From CAZFYZ01 sp964523735 (GTDB taxonomy: Bacteria; Armatimonadota; UBA5829): DNA of 5,980 nucleotides. Within the stretch, counting starts at the first letter, position 1. Every line of letters begins with the position of its first letter. Positions 4,928-5,980 of this stretch are shown here, piece by piece. The stretch lies in the NCBI GenBank assembly GCA_964523735.1, contig CAZFYZ010000178.1, positions 1 to 5,980 of the forward strand, in the 5' to 3' direction. A program made the position numbers and the translations under genes. The notes beneath the pieces were generated by a model. It did no database searches, was not told the DNA's origin, and saw only the letters and a list, made by a program, of their open reading frames with translations.

Positions 4928-5980
4928 ATGCAGCCAGGCCCTGGCTCTGCTCGTTTCGAGTCCGGATCGCGGCTATTGCTTCATCAGCCGCTTTGGCGAC
5001 AAGCTCATAGCGGCTCCTCCCGAACAGAGGCCGGCGTCTCGCCACGCGCTCCATGTCCGCAACTATCGCCAGGCCATCAAGCTTGCCTAGAGCCTCAATG
5101 GCGGCTTTCTGCTCCTCCAGCCGGGTCTTGCCGGTTCCGCCGCGAGTAGCTATCTTGCGCAGGTACTCGAGAGCGTCGTGCCCACCTATGGCGGAGAGTG
5201 AACTCAAGCAGGCGCTCCTGACCTCAGGCGCTCTGCTGGATGCCAGTTTCACACACCACTCGCCTCGGTCGTGGCTCGTCATCGACGGCAGCAACTCGAT
5301 CAGCCTGAGAAGAAGGGAGACGTTGTTCTTGTCCAACGACCGCGCGATCTCACTGAGCGCAGATGAATCGCCAATGCCTGCAAGACAGTCAAGTGCGGAC
5401 CGGCTGCCGGCCGTCGAGCCCTCCTTGAGCATGTTGCCTAACACCGGTATGGCCTGCCTGCCGCAGTTCGCCAGTCCTGCCTCGAGGGAACGTCGGAAAG
5501 CGCCTATGGAGGGCTTGTTGAGCATGTCGGCAAGGTCAAGAGCCAGGCTTGGGACCGCCTCTACAAGGCGCGAAGCTGTAGCAATCAGGCGGGCGTTCTG
5601 CCTCTGAAGGGCGCCCTCCAGTAAGGTTCTCAGAATCTGGCATTCAACCTGCTGGATGGCCGAGCTTGCATTTGCTGATCGCCAGGCAGTGCCATCGTCG
5701 CTAGCGATGTCTCCACAGAGATGATCGATCAGTTCAAAAGCCGCCTCCACATCCCCGATCTCAACCGCCTGAGGGATTAGCGCCGCCAGACCCCGACATA
5801 TCCTCGCGTGCTCTGCCGCGCTAGCCTCCCACACCATAAGCGTGCCGAGCGTACGGCCGGAGCATCGCAGGTAGCTGTCGGCCTGCAAGTCCCTCTGCCA
5901 CGCGGAGAGCATCCCCTCGGAGCGTGCTCCAAACAGCTGATCCACATCTATGGCGTCCACAAGAGCGGAAGTGGCAGGGG
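4926..5980 (-). CDS. HEAT-repeat protein, partner gene of the HD-GYP protein (5' partial)
   Basis: About 350 codons of an all-helical protein whose frame stays open to the right edge, so the true start is outside. A GTG at 5958-5960 is in frame but has no Shine-Dalgarno sequence and the frame continues above it, so I do not treat it as the start. The visible N-terminal third holds paired helices such as RICRGLAALIPQAVEIGD and VEAAFELIDHL. The rest is a degenerate HEAT/armadillo solenoid: AIPVLGNMLKEG with SALDCLAGIGDSSAL, then RAPEVRSACLSSLSAIGG with HDALEYLRKIATR, then EEQKAAIEALGKLDGLAIV. It ends with a basic segment (RVARRRPLFGRSRYELV) and a helix with AADEAIAAIRT. HEAT repeats form scaffolds that bind other proteins; no catalytic motif, signal peptide or membrane segment is visible. 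The stop overlaps the ribosome site of the HD-GYP gene 13 nt downstream, so the two are co-transcribed. The HEAT assignment is from helix pattern and is good; the binding partner is inferred. Confidence 0.82.
   Translation of the reverse strand, partial: PATSALVDAIDVDQLFGARSEGMLSAWQRDLQADSYLRCSGRTLGTLMVWEASAAEHARICRGLAALIPQAVEIGDVEAAFELIDHLCGDIASDDGTAWRSANASSAIQQVECQILRTLLEGALQRQNARLIATASRLVEAVPSLALDLADMLNKPSIGAFRRSLEAGLANCGRQAIPVLGNMLKEGSTAGSRSALDCLAGIGDSSALSEIARSLDKNNVSLLLRLIELLPSMTSHDRGEWCVKLASSRAPEVRSACLSSLSAIGGHDALEYLRKIATRGGTGKTRLEEQKAAIEALGKLDGLAIVADMERVARRRPLFGRSRYELVAKAADEAIAAIRTRNEQSQGLAA

Noticed and set aside
4413..5090. A 225-codon open frame on the plus strand opposite the HD-GYP and HEAT genes
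   Set aside because: It is Arg/Ser/Pro-rich with no domain pattern and lies antisense to two clearly real genes. High GC content commonly creates such shadows.
5053..5607. A 184-codon plus-strand open frame opposite the HEAT-repeat gene
   Set aside because: Its composition is typical of an antisense shadow (Ser/Arg-rich) and it has no ribosome site. The opposite strand has a coherent helical-repeat protein.
1..5980. tRNA, rRNA, CRISPR array, insertion sequence or attachment site
   Set aside because: No cloverleaf, regularly spaced short repeats, transposase motifs or terminal inverted repeats were seen on either strand. The only tandem repeats are the in-frame NTVK units.

Overview
This looks like a piece of a draft, probably metagenome-derived, bacterial genome. 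It is GC-rich, roughly 60% by eye, and carries a 10-base N run that interrupts one gene. The best lineage hint is a secreted parallel beta-helix protein. It has the DPxF...SPxIDAG...DxDGxxRPQ...DIGAYEY ending, followed by OB-like modules containing 'YVEKPDRSSGIRV'. From memory, this combination is common in Armatimonadota and some Planctomycetota-like or candidate-phylum genomes. The phylum is an inference, not something the window proves.

Layout: two genes run rightward on the left, and three run leftward on the right. (1) Positions 1-1867 (+) hold the C-terminal part of a large beta-helix surface or secreted protein, crossed by the assembly gap at 616-625. (2) A 159-nt intergenic stretch contains a near-consensus sigma-54 (-24/-12) promoter at 1928-1943. 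It precedes 2027-2701 (+), a small secreted protein with a signal peptide, NTVK-type repeats and a beta-rich C-terminal half, which I do not recognise. (3) An imperfect 12-bp hairpin sits at the convergent junction (2688-2730). (4) 2735-3409 (-) is a cytoplasmic endonuclease/exonuclease/phosphatase-family hydrolase. It has its own sigma-70-like promoter and no visible Shine-Dalgarno sequence. (5) 3527-4912 (-) is an HD-GYP cyclic-di-GMP phosphodiesterase-type protein with a distinctive N-terminal domain. (6) 4926-5980 (-) is a HEAT-repeat protein that runs off the right edge. Its stop codon overlaps the Shine-Dalgarno sequence of the HD-GYP gene.

How the genes may work together: the HEAT-repeat and HD-GYP genes form a tight, translationally coupled pair. 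They probably act together in signalling, with the HEAT solenoid as the protein-interaction partner and the HD-GYP protein as the enzyme or effector. The hydrolase gene lies 117 nt downstream on the same strand. Its start codon lies in one arm of an 11-bp perfect inverted repeat, whose other arm lies just after the HD-GYP stop. Read-through transcripts could therefore hide the start, while transcripts from the gene's own promoter would not. The two rightward genes both encode exported, beta-rich, repetitive proteins, and the second appears to be under sigma-54 control. I found no mobile element, CRISPR array, tRNA or rRNA. The most interesting items are the sigma-54-driven unrecognised secreted protein, the start-codon-sequestering repeat, and the beta-helix plus tandem OB-like architecture.
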